Part shown: positions 34,019 to 43,400 of the stretch, piece by piece | Layout: each line of letters opens with the position of its first letter | Numbering within the stretch: the stretch's first letter is position 1 | DNA from: UBA11591 sp040220895 | Lineage (GTDB): Bacteria > Bacteroidota > Bacteroidia > Flavobacteriales_E > Vicingaceae | Direction of reading: 5' to 3' | NCBI GenBank assembly: GCA_040220895.1 | Contig: JAVJVY010000008.1 | Coordinates: 1-64,000 of the forward strand | DNA: 64,000 bases | The notes under the pieces: generated by a model | The model's input: only the letters and a program-made list of their open reading frames with translations | The model's database searches: none | Told to the model about the DNA's origin: nothing | Translations under genes and position numbers: made by a program

Positions 34019-36487
34019 ATGAAAATCAGGTTGCTCATAGCCATATTCTATTTCGCTTTTGCAAATCAATTGGCTATTGCTCAGAAAACCGTCATTTCCG
34101 GCAAGGTTTATGATGCCACTACCAAAGAGACCCTCCCTTTTGTCAATATTGCTTTTTCAAACAGCAAAATAGGCAACACTTCCAATATTAACGGTGATTA
34201 TTCAATTGAAACCTATTACGCCACAGACACGCTCATAGCCAGTTTCGTGGGCTATAAAGCGCAAAAGATTCCAATCAAGAAAGATGAAGTTCAAGTAATC
34301 GATTTCTATTTGGAATCAGGCGAATTCAACTTACAGGAAGTTGTTATCGACTATAAGGGAAACCCGGCCGATCTTATTCTTGAACGGGTCATAGAAAACA
34401 AGGCAGCAAATAACAAAGAGAAATTAACAGCTTATGAGTACGACGTTTACAATAAGGTGGAATTTGATTTGAATAACGTTGATAAAGGACTGAAGGACAG
34501 ACGCTATATGAAGAGTTTTAAGTTCATTTTCGATTACATGGATTCCACAGCCGAAAAACCTTATTTACCTATGTTCATGACCGAATCCATTTCCAGGTTT
34601 TCATATCGGAAATCACCAAAGGCGCGAAAAGAAGTCATACTGGCATCCAAGGTCTCCGGACTACCCCAGAACAACATCTCTCAATTTCTTGGAGACATGT
34701 ATCAAAACGTCAATATATATGAAAACTACATCGATCTGTTCGAACGAAATTTTGTAAGCCCGATCTCCAACTTCGGCCAGCGTTTCTACAAATATTACCT
34801 GACCGACAGCGCATTCATTGATCAGAATTGGTGTTACCGCCTGGACTTTAAACCGCGCAGAATTCAGGAAATGGTCTTTGTTGGTCATTTTTGGGTACAC
34901 GACACCACTTATGCCATCAAGCGCATTGACATGTCCTTTGCCGAGGATGCCAATATAAATTACGTCAGACAAATACAGCTTGTGCAGGATTACACGCAAG
35001 TAGACCATGAAACCTGGATGCTCAGCAGGGATTATATTTTGGCAGATATAAACCTTTCGAATAAAGAGATGGGCATCTATGGCCGAAAGACCACGACCTA
35101 TAAGAACTTTGTGATCAACCAACCCAGGGACGATGCCTTTTTTAGCGGGGTAGAAAATGTAATAGTTGATGCCCTTGCATCCGACAGGTCTGATTCATAC
35201 TGGACGGAGAACCGCCACATTCCATTGGCTGAGAATGAGGCTGAACTTTATCAAATGGTGGACAGCATTAAAAAAGTTCCGGCTTTCAATAACCTGGTCG
35301 ACTTGGTTAAATTGCTATTCTCAGGTTACAAGAAAGTGGGCCCATTGGAATTTGGAAAGTATTATAAAATTTATAGTTATAACCCAATTGAAGGACATCG
35401 ATTCCGACTTGGAGCCCGAACGAGTTCTGAGCTCAGTGAGAATTTCAGGCTCGAAGGACATGTGGCATATGGCACAAACGACCAGCGATACAAGTACGGA
35501 ATAAGTGGGGATTTTTTACTTTCCGAACAACCCAGGCAAATTCTGACTCTGGGGTATAAGAATGACCTGGAGCAATTGGGACAAAGCCGGAATGCCTTTT
35601 CTGAGGATAACATCCTTTCATCCTTTTTAAGACGGACGCCAAGGGATAAATTAACCAATGTTGAAGGGTATAATCTTGCCTTTGAACGCGAATGGTTCCG
35701 GGGCTTTTCCACCACATTTTTGGCAAATCTTCGAGAAATGACTGCCCTTGGGGCACTCAATTATTTAACCTACAGTGAGTCAGGAAGTGCGGTTTACATC
35801 ATTGATCAGGGTTTTATTAAAGACTTCAATGTTGGACTCTATACCAGATTGGCGTACCGTGAGAATTTCATATTCAGCGGACTGGATCGCTACAGCATCG
35901 GCACTGATTTCCCAACTTTTGAAGCCCTGTATCAGCGGGGAATATCCGGCGTAGACAATAGTGCTTACGACTATGACATCGTCAAACTGGCGGTAAAGGA
36001 CAATGTTAAATTCGGTATATGGGGAAACCTTGATTGGCGTCTTGAAGGAGGGAAATATTTTGGCGCCCTTCCTTATCCATTGCTCGAACTTCACCCGGGA
36101 AATGAATCGTGGTTTTACGATAATTCTGCATACAACCTGATGAACTTTTTTGAATTTGCCAGTGATGAATATTTGTCGTTGTTTGCAACCTATCATCTTG
36201 AGGGATTGTTTTTTAATAAGGTTCCATTGCTTCGAAAATTGAAATGGCGCGAGGTGCTAACCGTGCGATCGGCCTGGGGTAGATTAGATGGCGCCAAACA
36301 CAGCCAGGCCTTGCTGTTGCCAGAGAATATGTACAGTCTGGAGTCCAGGCCATACATTGAAGGCTCGGTGGGAATTGAGAATATCTTAAAAATTTTCAGG
36401 GTTGATTTCCTTCAACGATTTACGCATTTGGATCACCCCAATATTGCTACCTTTGGCATCCGCGTAATGGTCGAACTGAGATTTTAA
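34019..36487 (+). CDS. DUF5686 / carboxypeptidase-regulatory-like outer-membrane protein
   Basis: 822 residues. A signal peptide (cleavage near AIAQ|KT, residue 22) is followed by a carboxypeptidase-D regulatory-like beta-sandwich (about 25-105, with VISGKVYDATTKETLPFVNI and NGDYSIETY), as in TonB-linked Bacteroidota proteins. The rest matches DUF5686, a long beta-barrel-like domain that ends ATFGIRVMVELRF with the terminal aromatic residue typical of outer-membrane proteins. No plug domain is seen, so it is not a standard TonB receptor. Function unknown. It lies between tatC and lptB, suggesting an envelope role. Confidence 0.85.
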   Translation: MKIRLLIAIFYFAFANQLAIAQKTVISGKVYDATTKETLPFVNIAFSNSKIGNTSNINGDYSIETYYATDTLIASFVGYKAQKIPIKKDEVQVIDFYLESGEFNLQEVVIDYKGNPADLILERVIENKAANNKEKLTAYEYDVYNKVEFDLNNVDKGLKDRRYMKSFKFIFDYMDSTAEKPYLPMFMTESISRFSYRKSPKARKEVILASKVSGLPQNNISQFLGDMYQNVNIYENYIDLFERNFVSPISNFGQRFYKYYLTDSAFIDQNWCYRLDFKPRRIQEMVFVGHFWVHDTTYAIKRIDMSFAEDANINYVRQIQLVQDYTQVDHETWMLSRDYILADINLSNKEMGIYGRKTTTYKNFVINQPRDDAFFSGVENVIVDALASDRSDSYWTENRHIPLAENEAELYQMVDSIKKVPAFNNLVDLVKLLFSGYKKVGPLEFGKYYKIYSYNPIEGHRFRLGARTSSELSENFRLEGHVAYGTNDQRYKYGISGDFLLSEQPRQILTLGYKNDLEQLGQSRNAFSEDNILSSFLRRTPRDKLTNVEGYNLAFEREWFRGFSTTFLANLREMTALGALNYLTYSESGSAVYIIDQGFIKDFNVGLYTRLAYRENFIFSGLDRYSIGTDFPTFEALYQRGISGVDNSAYDYDIVKLAVKDNVKFGIWGNLDWRLEGGKYFGALPYPLLELHPGNESWFYDNSAYNLMNFFEFASDEYLSLFATYHLEGLFFNKVPLLRKLKWREVLTVRSAWGRLDGAKHSQALLLPENMYSLESRPYIEGSVGIENILKIFRVDFLQRFTHLDHPNIATFGIRVMVELRF

Positions 36488-36488
36488 C

Positions 36489-37220
36489 ATGAACCTAAGG
36501 GCCGAAAACCTCGTTAAAAAATATAAATCACGTACCGTTGTCAAGGATGTATCTATCCAGGTCGAGCGAGGTGAGATCGTAGGTCTTTTGGGTCCTAACG
36601 GCGCCGGAAAAACCACTTCGTTTTACATGATCGTCGGTCTGATTAAACCCAATAGTGGACGCATTTTCCTTGACGATCAGGAAATCACACACCTGCCGAT
36701 GTACAAAAGGGCTCAACGAGGCATTGGCTATCTCGCCCAGGAGGCTTCGGTTTTTAGAAAGTTAAGCGTGGAAGACAACATCATGGCCGTTCTGGAAATG
36801 ACCAAATTGGGTAAAGCAGAGCAAAAAAAGAAACTGGAAGAATTACTCGATGAATTCGGGCTTGGTCATATCAGAAAAAGTAGAGGGGACCTACTTAGTG
36901 GTGGGGAACGGCGCAGAACAGAAATTGCCAGGGCACTAGCGGTAGATCCTAAATTTATTCTGCTTGATGAGCCCTTTGCCGGAGTCGACCCTATTGCTGT
37001 TGAAGATATACAGACAATTGTAGCCCACCTGACCGAACGGAACATCGGCATATTGATCACAGATCACAACGTGCACGAAACACTTTCAATCACCGATCGC
37101 GCCTACCTGTTATTTGAAGGAAGCATTTTGAAAGCGGGTACCGGGGAGGAACTTGCCGCCGATGAGCAGGTCAGAAAGGTTTACCTGGGGCAGAATTTCG
37201 AGCTGCGGAAAAATTCCTAG
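36489..37220 (+). CDS. lptB: LPS export ABC transporter ATP-binding protein LptB
   Basis: 243 residues. The ATPase that powers LPS extraction by LptFG. Motifs: Walker A GPNGAGKTT, Q-loop YLAQEASVF (the LptB variant AQE), ABC signature LLSGGERRRTEIARAL, Walker B ILLDEPFAGVDPIA and switch His in LITDHNVHETL. The tail ILKAGTGEELAADEQVRKVYLG is typical of LptB. One base separates it from the DUF5686 gene, and its stop overlaps the convergent purS by four bases. Confidence 0.95.
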   Translation: MNLRAENLVKKYKSRTVVKDVSIQVERGEIVGLLGPNGAGKTTSFYMIVGLIKPNSGRIFLDDQEITHLPMYKRAQRGIGYLAQEASVFRKLSVEDNIMAVLEMTKLGKAEQKKKLEELLDEFGLGHIRKSRGDLLSGGERRRTEIARALAVDPKFILLDEPFAGVDPIAVEDIQTIVAHLTERNIGILITDHNVHETLSITDRAYLLFEGSILKAGTGEELAADEQVRKVYLGQNFELRKNS

Positions 37221-37468
37221 AGTTCTTCTAATTGATATTCGAAACTTTCCATTAATTGATTGGCTAATAATTTTTTACAAGCCTCATCAACAACTTTTTC
37301 TGCTTCTGCTTTATTATTGGCGTCGACTTCCATGCTGATGTGTTTGCCTATTCGCACGTTTTCGATGTTATTAAGGTGAAGGTTTTTAAGTCCAGAGGTG
37401 ACGGCCTTTCCCTGTGGATCCAATAAAGCCTTGAGTGGCATTATGTCTATTTCTGCCTTAAATTTCAT
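37217..37468 (-). CDS. purS: Phosphoribosylformylglycinamidine synthase subunit PurS
   Basis: 83 residues from the ATG at 37468; the longer frame from 37477 starts MHS and is probably not used. It is the small dimeric subunit that joins small PurL and PurQ in the fourth step of purine synthesis. The core motifs are KAEIDIMPLKALLDPQGKAV and IENVRIGKHISMEVDA, with the C-terminal ANQLMESFEYQLEEL. purL and purQ are not here. purS is the last gene of an acyltransferase-pssA-purS unit, an unusual position for it. It overlaps pssA by about 11 bases. Confidence 0.9.
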   Translation of the reverse strand: MKFKAEIDIMPLKALLDPQGKAVTSGLKNLHLNNIENVRIGKHISMEVDANNKAEAEKVVDEACKKLLANQLMESFEYQLEEL

Positions 37469-38165
37469 GCTGTGCAAATTTGTTTTTTAGAATGGAAATT
37501 AAGAGGTACAAAAGTATGATAAATGGCAACGCGTAATAACTCATTAATACAAATAAAATGACACTCATGATCAAGAATACAAAGCGATAGGCATTGTTTT
37601 TCCATCGCAGATCACTGAATTTTAATGAAAAAAGTGGGATCTCGGCAATCAACAAATAAGAGAAAACAACGATCAAAATCATAATGACCCTGCTTTCAAC
37701 CATCAACGATGCCATACTGATCTCTACAACAGAATTGGGATCTCCGTAAATTACAAGAGGAAAGGCCGACCAAAAAATGGCATTCGCAGGGGTAGGCAGC
37801 CCTATGAAATTTTCACTTTGACGTTCGTCGAGATTGAATTTCGCCAGTCTGTAAGCAGACATGACTGTCATTAAAAATGCAATATAGGCCAGACTGGGAT
37901 AATCTCCGGTACGCAAAATAATATAGGCGATAAGTGAAGGAAGCAAGCCGAATGAAATTAGATCTGCCAGTGAATCCAGTTCTTTTCCCAATTCACTTTT
38001 GACGTTCAAGAGTCTGGCTGCGCCACCATCCATGTAATCGAGTAAAAGAGAAATAAAGATCATCAGACTTGCAAGCCTTGGATCAGAGGTAAACACAAAA
38101 ACCACACCAATGCAACCCGAAAACAGATTCATCAGTGTTATTATATTGGGAATCATTTTTTTCAT
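37458..38165 (-). CDS. pssA: CDP-diacylglycerol-serine O-phosphatidyltransferase
   Basis: 235 residues with six to eight membrane spans. Makes phosphatidylserine, the precursor of phosphatidylethanolamine. The CDP-alcohol phosphotransferase motif D-G-x2-A-R-x8-G-x3-D-x3-D is present as MDGGAARLLNVKSELGKELDSLAD around residues 45-70. The start MKKMIPNIITLMNLFSGCIG is typical of PssA subclass II. It overlaps the acyltransferase gene upstream by four bases and purS downstream. Confidence 0.93.
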   Translation of the reverse strand: MKKMIPNIITLMNLFSGCIGVVFVFTSDPRLASLMIFISLLLDYMDGGAARLLNVKSELGKELDSLADLISFGLLPSLIAYIILRTGDYPSLAYIAFLMTVMSAYRLAKFNLDERQSENFIGLPTPANAIFWSAFPLVIYGDPNSVVEISMASLMVESRVIMILIVVFSYLLIAEIPLFSLKFSDLRWKNNAYRFVFLIMSVILFVLMSYYALPFIILLYLLISILKNKFAQHEI

Positions 38166-39277
38166 GGCCTGAAGGAATAGAAGCGCGATTTTAACTTGAG
38201 AAAATGCGATTCAAAGAAACGATAACTCAAATGACTGAGCAAAACTGTGAGTCCAAAAATTACCACTGGCCAAAGCAAAAAGGCCGTAGCCAGATTTTCA
38301 TGGATATCAAAGGTTCTGATGACGACCACAAGAAGAGTGATTACTACACCGTGATAGCAATACAGCCCATAGGAAATCTTACCCAGGTAATCGAATGCCT
38401 TTATACGACCCAGTTCGAAAGGAATAAATTTACCCCTGGCCTGATTTAGGATCACAAATGAAAAAAGAACGGAGTAAATAAGCCTGGCTGACCAACGAAA
38501 CCAACGAAAGTCCATGGCTTGATGATAGCATATCACAAGTAGAATAATCAGAGCGTATATGGCGTAACAGCTTATTTTTCCAAGGTTCACCACATTAATA
38601 ATGAAGTTCTTTCGCTCCTTCAAGCCCCAGGCGAGCAAGCCCCCTATCCCAAAGTTTCCAAGGGTGCTTACGGTATGGAAGTATAAAGTAGCATCTTGGT
38701 CAAGATAAATAAAGCGGAAGATCAGGGAAACTGAGACCAAAAGAAGGCAGAACTGCTCAAATCGAAAAGGGATGAACTTCAGGAACAAGGACCAGAGTAA
38801 GTAAAATTGTTCCTCAATGGATATGGACCATAAAAAAGCGATGAAAAATAAAAAATCCGTTCCGTATTGGATGATGTAAAAATTGACGACAAAAAACACG
38901 AGATAGGGCAAGGGAGGCAATTCAGAAACCGGAACGTCCAAAATGTTTCCTGTGGCTGCAATTAAAAACCCCAGGGCAAGTATCAGGAAATACAGGGGCC
39001 AAACCCTGAGACTTCTTCTAATTAGAAAGTTACTCAGGTCAAAACTTCCGTTTTGATCGATTTCTTCAAGGATAATGGTGGAAATAAGAAAGCTGCTGAG
39101 CACGAAAAAATATTCCAGTCCCAAAACGCCCATTTTCCCCCAGGTATAAACTGAAAAGAATAGTTGGTTTTTAGCTAAATCATTATCGACAGCAATAAAG
39201 CAATGAGCCAACAGTACCAATAAAAAGGCGAAGAACCTGCTTGCATCGAGGTTTTTAAAGTATAGTCGCTTCTGCAC
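38162..39277 (-). CDS. Acyltransferase family 3 membrane protein (OafA/NodX-like)
   Basis: 371 residues with ten predicted membrane helices. The start NLDASRFFAFLLVLLAHCF holds the Arg and His conserved in acyltransferase-3 proteins, followed by GLEYFFVLSSFLIS, RSLRVWPLYF and WSISIEEQFYLLW, the standard AT3 blocks. These enzymes O-acetylate cell-surface sugars or lipids using cytoplasmic acetyl-CoA. There is no fused SGNH domain. It is the first gene of the unit with pssA; substrate unknown. Confidence 0.9.
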   Translation of the reverse strand: MQKRLYFKNLDASRFFAFLLVLLAHCFIAVDNDLAKNQLFFSVYTWGKMGVLGLEYFFVLSSFLISTIILEEIDQNGSFDLSNFLIRRSLRVWPLYFLILALGFLIAATGNILDVPVSELPPLPYLVFFVVNFYIIQYGTDFLFFIAFLWSISIEEQFYLLWSLFLKFIPFRFEQFCLLLVSVSLIFRFIYLDQDATLYFHTVSTLGNFGIGGLLAWGLKERKNFIINVVNLGKISCYAIYALIILLVICYHQAMDFRWFRWSARLIYSVLFSFVILNQARGKFIPFELGRIKAFDYLGKISYGLYCYHGVVITLLVVVIRTFDIHENLATAFLLWPVVIFGLTVLLSHLSYRFFESHFLKLKSRFYSFRP

Positions 39278-39342
39278 TTAATTATTGCTTTAATGCTGAA
39301 AATAAACAATAATTTAGCCCTGTTCGAGTTATTTTCATTGTT

Positions 39343-40458
39343 TTGATCAAAACCTTTCCGCTGAATATTTTCGTACGCATATCTCGCTTGGCATGCCTTG
39401 CTTTATTGGTTCATCCGTTGATGTTAATGTCACAACAGGTAGAATCGAGAAAATACAGCAACGAATTTTTATCCATTGGTGTGGATGCCCGCGCTATGGG
39501 AATGTCCAATTCGGTAGTGGCCGGTGTCAGTGACGTGACCTCGGGCTTTTGGAACCCCGCGGGCCTTGTCCAAATGAAAAGCACCTACCAGGTTGCCTTA
39601 ATGCACGCCGAATATTTTGCCGGCATTGCCAAATACGACTACGGTGCTTTTGCCACCAAAATCGACGACAAAAGTGCATTTGGCTTATCGGTGATACGAT
39701 TCGGCATCGATAAGATACCAAACACCATCAGACTCATCGACGCCGACGGAAACATCAACTACGACAATGTAGTGGAGTTCTCGGCGGCCGATTACGCCTT
39801 TCTTTTTTCTTATGCCCGTAAATCCGAGAAAACGGGTTTGAGCTACGGTGGAAGTGCCAAGATCATATACAGAGCCATCGGCGACTTTGCCCAGGCCTTT
39901 GGTTTTGGTCTTGACGCCGGACTTCAATACCGCAGAAATAATTGGATGTTCGGTGCCATGGCAAGGGATGTCACCTCCACCTTTAATGCCTGGAGTTTTT
40001 CATTGGATCAAACCACAAAAGATGTTTTCGTGCAAACAGGAAACGAGATTCCGCAAAGTGTGGTCGAATTGACCCTTCCAAAGGTATTGTTAGCCGCAGG
40101 TCATTACTTTCCCATAGGGGAAAAGTTTAGTATCTTTTCTGAGCTAAACCTAGATATGACATTTGACGGCCAACGGAATACGTTATTGAGCAGTGAGTAC
40201 TTTAATATCGACCCTCATTTGGGGTTGGAAGGAGGATTCAACAACATGATTTTTCTGCGACTTGGTGTCGGAAATTTCCAGCGTGAACAGGACATTGACG
40301 GCATCAATTCCACCACCTTTCAACCAAATTTCGGAGTGGGAGTGAAAGTATCAAGATTTTCGATTGATTATGCCCTTACAGACATTGGAGATCGTTCTAT
40401 TGCCATCTATTCCAATGTTTTTTCGTTAAAGGTCGATCTGAACAGACGACAGGAGTGA
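39343..40458 (+). CDS. PorV-family outer-membrane protein (PorV2-like, type IX secretion)
   Basis: 371 residues, start TTG at 39343 (no ATG lies nearer than the signal-peptide end). A signal peptide (LALLVHPLMLMS) precedes a FadL-like barrel. The PorV/PorQ hallmark FLSIGVDARAMGMSNSVVAG and the FWNPAGLVQM block are present, with the final strands FSIDYALTDIGD and NVFSLKVDLNRR. PorV carries T9SS cargo to the PorU sortase at the cell surface. Its ATGA-type overlap with a PorU-like gene says the two act together; the pair corresponds to what annotators call PorV2/PorU2. Confidence 0.8.
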   Translation: MIKTFPLNIFVRISRLACLALLVHPLMLMSQQVESRKYSNEFLSIGVDARAMGMSNSVVAGVSDVTSGFWNPAGLVQMKSTYQVALMHAEYFAGIAKYDYGAFATKIDDKSAFGLSVIRFGIDKIPNTIRLIDADGNINYDNVVEFSAADYAFLFSYARKSEKTGLSYGGSAKIIYRAIGDFAQAFGFGLDAGLQYRRNNWMFGAMARDVTSTFNAWSFSLDQTTKDVFVQTGNEIPQSVVELTLPKVLLAAGHYFPIGEKFSIFSELNLDMTFDGQRNTLLSSEYFNIDPHLGLEGGFNNMIFLRLGVGNFQREQDIDGINSTTFQPNFGVGVKVSRFSIDYALTDIGDRSIAIYSNVFSLKVDLNRRQE

Positions 40459-43400
40459 TCAGGATTACCGGATTCATTTTACTCGCGTTCGGCTTATTTT
40501 CATTCCGAATGTCAGCCCAACCTTATGGGAACGAATGGATCGATTACGGCCAATCCTACTTCAAATTCCCAGTGCAACAAGATGGCGCCTATCGCATAGA
40601 CAGAAATACCTTGCTAAATGCCGGAATCCCTCTCTCGATGATTGATCCCAGGAATATTCAATTGTTTTCAAGAGGAATGGAAGTCCCACTGTATATTTCT
40701 GGAGAATCAGACGGTAGTTTCGACCCCGGAGATTTCATTGAATTTTATGGTAGAGGGAATGACGGTTTTGCCGATAGCGAATTGTATTCTAATCCCCTGG
40801 ATCAAGCTCACCCGCTCTATAGCTTGTTCAATGACACCATTTATTATTTCCTGACGTGGAATGCGAGTATTACTAATTTGCGGTTTCAGGTCGAAACCGA
40901 CGTAGCGTTTTCATCCTACGCTCCTTCATCGTATGTGCTAAAAGAAAGCATTAATTCCCTGACCAACGATTACTTTGAAGGACAGACCTTTTTAGGTGGT
41001 GGGACCGATCCCACTTATGCACCTACCGAAGGTTGGTTTGATTTCTATATATCACTCGGTAGTGCCAGAAACAGATTTGTTCCAACGGTTCAGCGCTTTG
41101 TCAGTGGCCCTCCGGCATCGGTCAAATGGAAACTGACTGGTCAGTCAGATTATGCTCCTTTAAACGGAGATCACCACTTAAGAGTGCAGATCGCGGGTAC
41201 AACTTTTGATACGATCTATGAAGGTTATCAAGTAATTGAAAAGAACTTGCAGGTGCCCGTTAGCGCGCTTAATGCGACTAACACATCGTTTGTCTTCAGC
41301 AGCATAAACGATCTGGGATCTGCCGCCGATCGCAGCGCCATTTCTTATTTGGAGATTACCTATGCCCACAACCTTAATTTCAATAATTCCCAGGATTATT
41401 TATTTATAGTTCCGGATCAGACGGGACAATCAAAGTCCTATCTGAACTTCACAGGCTTAAATTTCAGTGGAAATGTTTGGGTTTATGACCTGACTAATGG
41501 TAAACGCATTCGAACCGTCACTACCTCATCAAATCACGAAGTGTTGATACCCAATGGTGGTTCTGAAAAAGAATGCTACGTTTTTTCTGAAGGAAATGTC
41601 AACAGTGTGTCCACTTTAAAAGCAGTAAACAGCAATGGTATGTTTACTGATATCAGAGACCTGGAAGTGGGAAATGCATTTTTAATCATAAGCCATCCAA
41701 AACTTACAACGGCATCAAGTGCTTACGCTGCGTATAGAAATTCAACCGGTTATGGCAGTGTCGTTCTGAATGTCTCGGACCTTTATGACCAATTTGCCTT
41801 TGGCATTGTCAAACATCCCCTTGCCATCCGGCATGCAGTAAAGTACATTGTGGATTCGTGGAATGATTCCCCTGAGTATCTGTTTTTACTCGGCAAGTCG
41901 GTCAAAGCACATGAGCATCGAAAAGATCCTTCGCTTTATGTATCTTCTCTGGTGCCATCCTTCGGAAATCCCGCTTCCGATATTCTAATGACGGCCGGTT
42001 ATAAGTCCGGGCCCTTTGAACCACTTATACCGACCGGTCGATTAAGTGCCAGCAGTAACCAACAAGTGCTGGATTACCTGGACAAGGTTCAGGAATATGA
42101 AAATAATCAGCCCCAACCCTGGATGAAGAATGCGCTGCATTTTGCCGGAGGTTTTAGTAAATCAGAGTCTGACCGATTTTCTTCGTACCTGAATCTATTT
42201 GGTGATGTCCTTTCGGATACGCTTTTCGGTGCCAACGTGAGGACCTTTCAAAAAAGCACATCAGAACCATTTCAGGTGAGTCTGGCAGATTCCATCCAAT
42301 CCCTAATCAACAGAGGTACGTCCTTTATGACTTTTTTTGGTCATTCTTCCACTACCGGAGGGTTTGACCAAAACGTTGATGATCCTGAGTTTTACAACAA
42401 TAAGGGGCGATACCCGCTTGTCGTCGGAAATTCCTGTTTTACCGGTAACATTCATGAGCCACAAGGCAACAGTACTTCTGAAAAATTTGTACTTACATCA
42501 GACCGGGGTGCCATTGCCTTTTTGGCTTCGGTAGATCTTGGGTACGAAAGTTACCTGCGAGATTATTCACTGCCTTTTTTTAAAAGTATCGCTCATGTGA
42601 ATTATGGCAAGCCGCTTGCGGAACATACTACTTACGCCATACGACAGATACAGGGCTCAGCCGGTAATTTTGGATATCGATCGGTAGCCTTTCTAATGAC
42701 ACTTCACGGTGACCCGGCCATCGTCATCAATTCACCTGCCTTATCAGATTTGAGCATCCTTGCCCCTGATGTTACCACCAACCCATCTCCATTGACCACA
42801 CAGACCGATTCATTTGAACTCGTCCTTGATATTTATAATTTCGGCAGGGCCACGGGCGATTCCGTCCAAATAGAGGTCGCCCGCACATTTCCAGATCTAC
42901 AAACCGAACTGACTTCTGTAGTTACAAGTCCGGTAAATTATAATTCGCAGGTGCGCATCAAACTTCCGGTTTATCAAGAAAAGAATGGGGGGTTCAACCG
43001 CTTTGATATTACAATCGATCCTTCTAATTTCATTCAGGAATACAATGAATCTAACAATTTTGTGTCGGTCATATACTTCATCAAGTCAGGAGACATCGTA
43101 CCGGTTATGCCGTATCGATATGCCGTGGTTCCAAATCAAAATTTGAGCTTGAAGGCCTCTACGGGATATTCCTTTGAAAAATTCCAAGAATATGAATTTC
43201 AACTGGACACCAACGCATCCTTCGCATTTCCCCTGGAAAGCACATCCCAGAGCGGTGTGGGCGGTGTCTATGAATGGTCACCCCAAATTCTTCGATCTAT
43301 GATACCCGGTGAAGTCTATTTTTGGCGAGCGCGCAACAAAGCCGGCGGCATCAATTCAATTTGGCGATCGTCTTCGTTTCGCTATATACCGGGAAGACGT

